Part shown: positions 6,128 to 6,154 of the stretch, piece after piece
Layout of the letters: each line of letters begins with the position of its first letter
Numbering within the stretch: the stretch's first letter is position 1
NCBI GenBank assembly: GCA_017467985.1
Contig: JAFUJY010000189.1
Span: 1 to 6,154, forward strand
DNA: 6,154 nucleotides
Origin: Bacillota bacterium
GTDB lineage: Bacteria > Bacillota > Clostridia > Lachnospirales > Bianqueaceae
Reading direction: 5' to 3'
Made by a program: the position numbers and the translations under genes
The notes under the pieces: model-generated
What the model saw: the letters and a program-made list of their open reading frames with translations, nothing else
Database searches by the model: none
What the model was told of the DNA's origin: nothing

Positions 6128-6154
6128 TTGACAAACTTGCAAAGCTATGATAGA
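6128..6154 (+). promoter_or_regulatory. Tandem promoter P2, -10 box cut by the window edge
   Basis: A perfect TTGACA (6128-6133), a 17-nt spacer ending in TGA, then TAGA at 6151-6154, the first four bases of a -10 hexamer that runs off the window. The TGA before it would make an extended -10. With P1 it forms a tandem pair like those before rRNA operons in Clostridia; a 16S rRNA gene, or less likely a tRNA cluster, is expected downstream. Confidence 0.68.

Larger units (their letters stand above)
6012..6134 (+). repeat. Duplicated promoter-upstream segment (two copies, 18 and 19 nt)
   Basis: TGAAAAAAGTGTTGACAA at 6012-6029 recurs as TGAAAAAAGTTGTTGACAA at 6116-6134, differing by one inserted T. 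Each copy ends in a TTGACA -35 hexamer and follows an A-rich run. The copies are about 104 nt apart. This is the pattern expected from tandem promoters that arose by duplication or share an upstream A-tract element. Confidence 0.8.

Overview
The window looks like chromosomal DNA of a Gram-positive bacterium, most likely a member of the Bacillota (Clostridia-like). The grounds are strong AAGGAGG-type ribosome binding sites, GTG starts with good Shine-Dalgarno spacing, TTGACA/TGn-TATAAT-type promoters with A/T tracts, moderate G+C by eye, and the gene content. No marker gene is complete enough to name a genus.

Left part, minus strand (positions 3710 down to 1): a tightly packed three-gene operon reads right to left. 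It encodes a MoxR-family AAA+ ATPase (313 aa), a membrane-anchored DUF58 protein (392 aa) and a polytopic membrane protein with a transglutaminase-like core of the TgpA type. The third gene runs off the left edge after 530 codons, just past its catalytic cysteine. The genes are 3 nt apart and then overlap by 4 nt (GTGA), so translation is probably coupled. This is a widespread but poorly understood cassette: the AAA+ protein is thought to act as a chaperone or remodeller, and the two membrane proteins put a DUF58/VWA-like domain and a papain-like thiol enzyme domain at the envelope. An extended -10 promoter for the operon lies at about 3745-3773.

Middle and right, plus strand (3802-6006): a divergently transcribed 734-aa protein has an alpha/beta-hydrolase core (nucleophile elbow G-N-S-K-G-G, with likely Asp and His partners) and a C-terminal region that resembles a jelly-roll carbohydrate-binding module. 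It has no signal peptide and about 20 cysteines, so it is probably a cytoplasmic esterase or related hydrolase. I do not recognise its exact family. Its start is ambiguous: GTG at 3802 has the better ribosome binding site, but a near-consensus promoter overlaps that codon, and ATG at 3835 is a credible alternative.

Right edge (6007-6154): no protein gene is seen. The stretch holds two strong promoters in tandem, each preceded by almost the same A-rich sequence containing TGAAAAAAGT(T)GTTGACAA, with a GC-rich palindrome between them. This resembles the promoter region of a clostridial rRNA (or tRNA) operon, which would begin just beyond the window. No terminator separates the hydrolase gene from it.

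I found no mobile element, CRISPR array, tRNA or rRNA body inside the window. The least explained items are the hydrolase with its appended C-terminal domain and the crowded divergent promoter region at 3720-3840.
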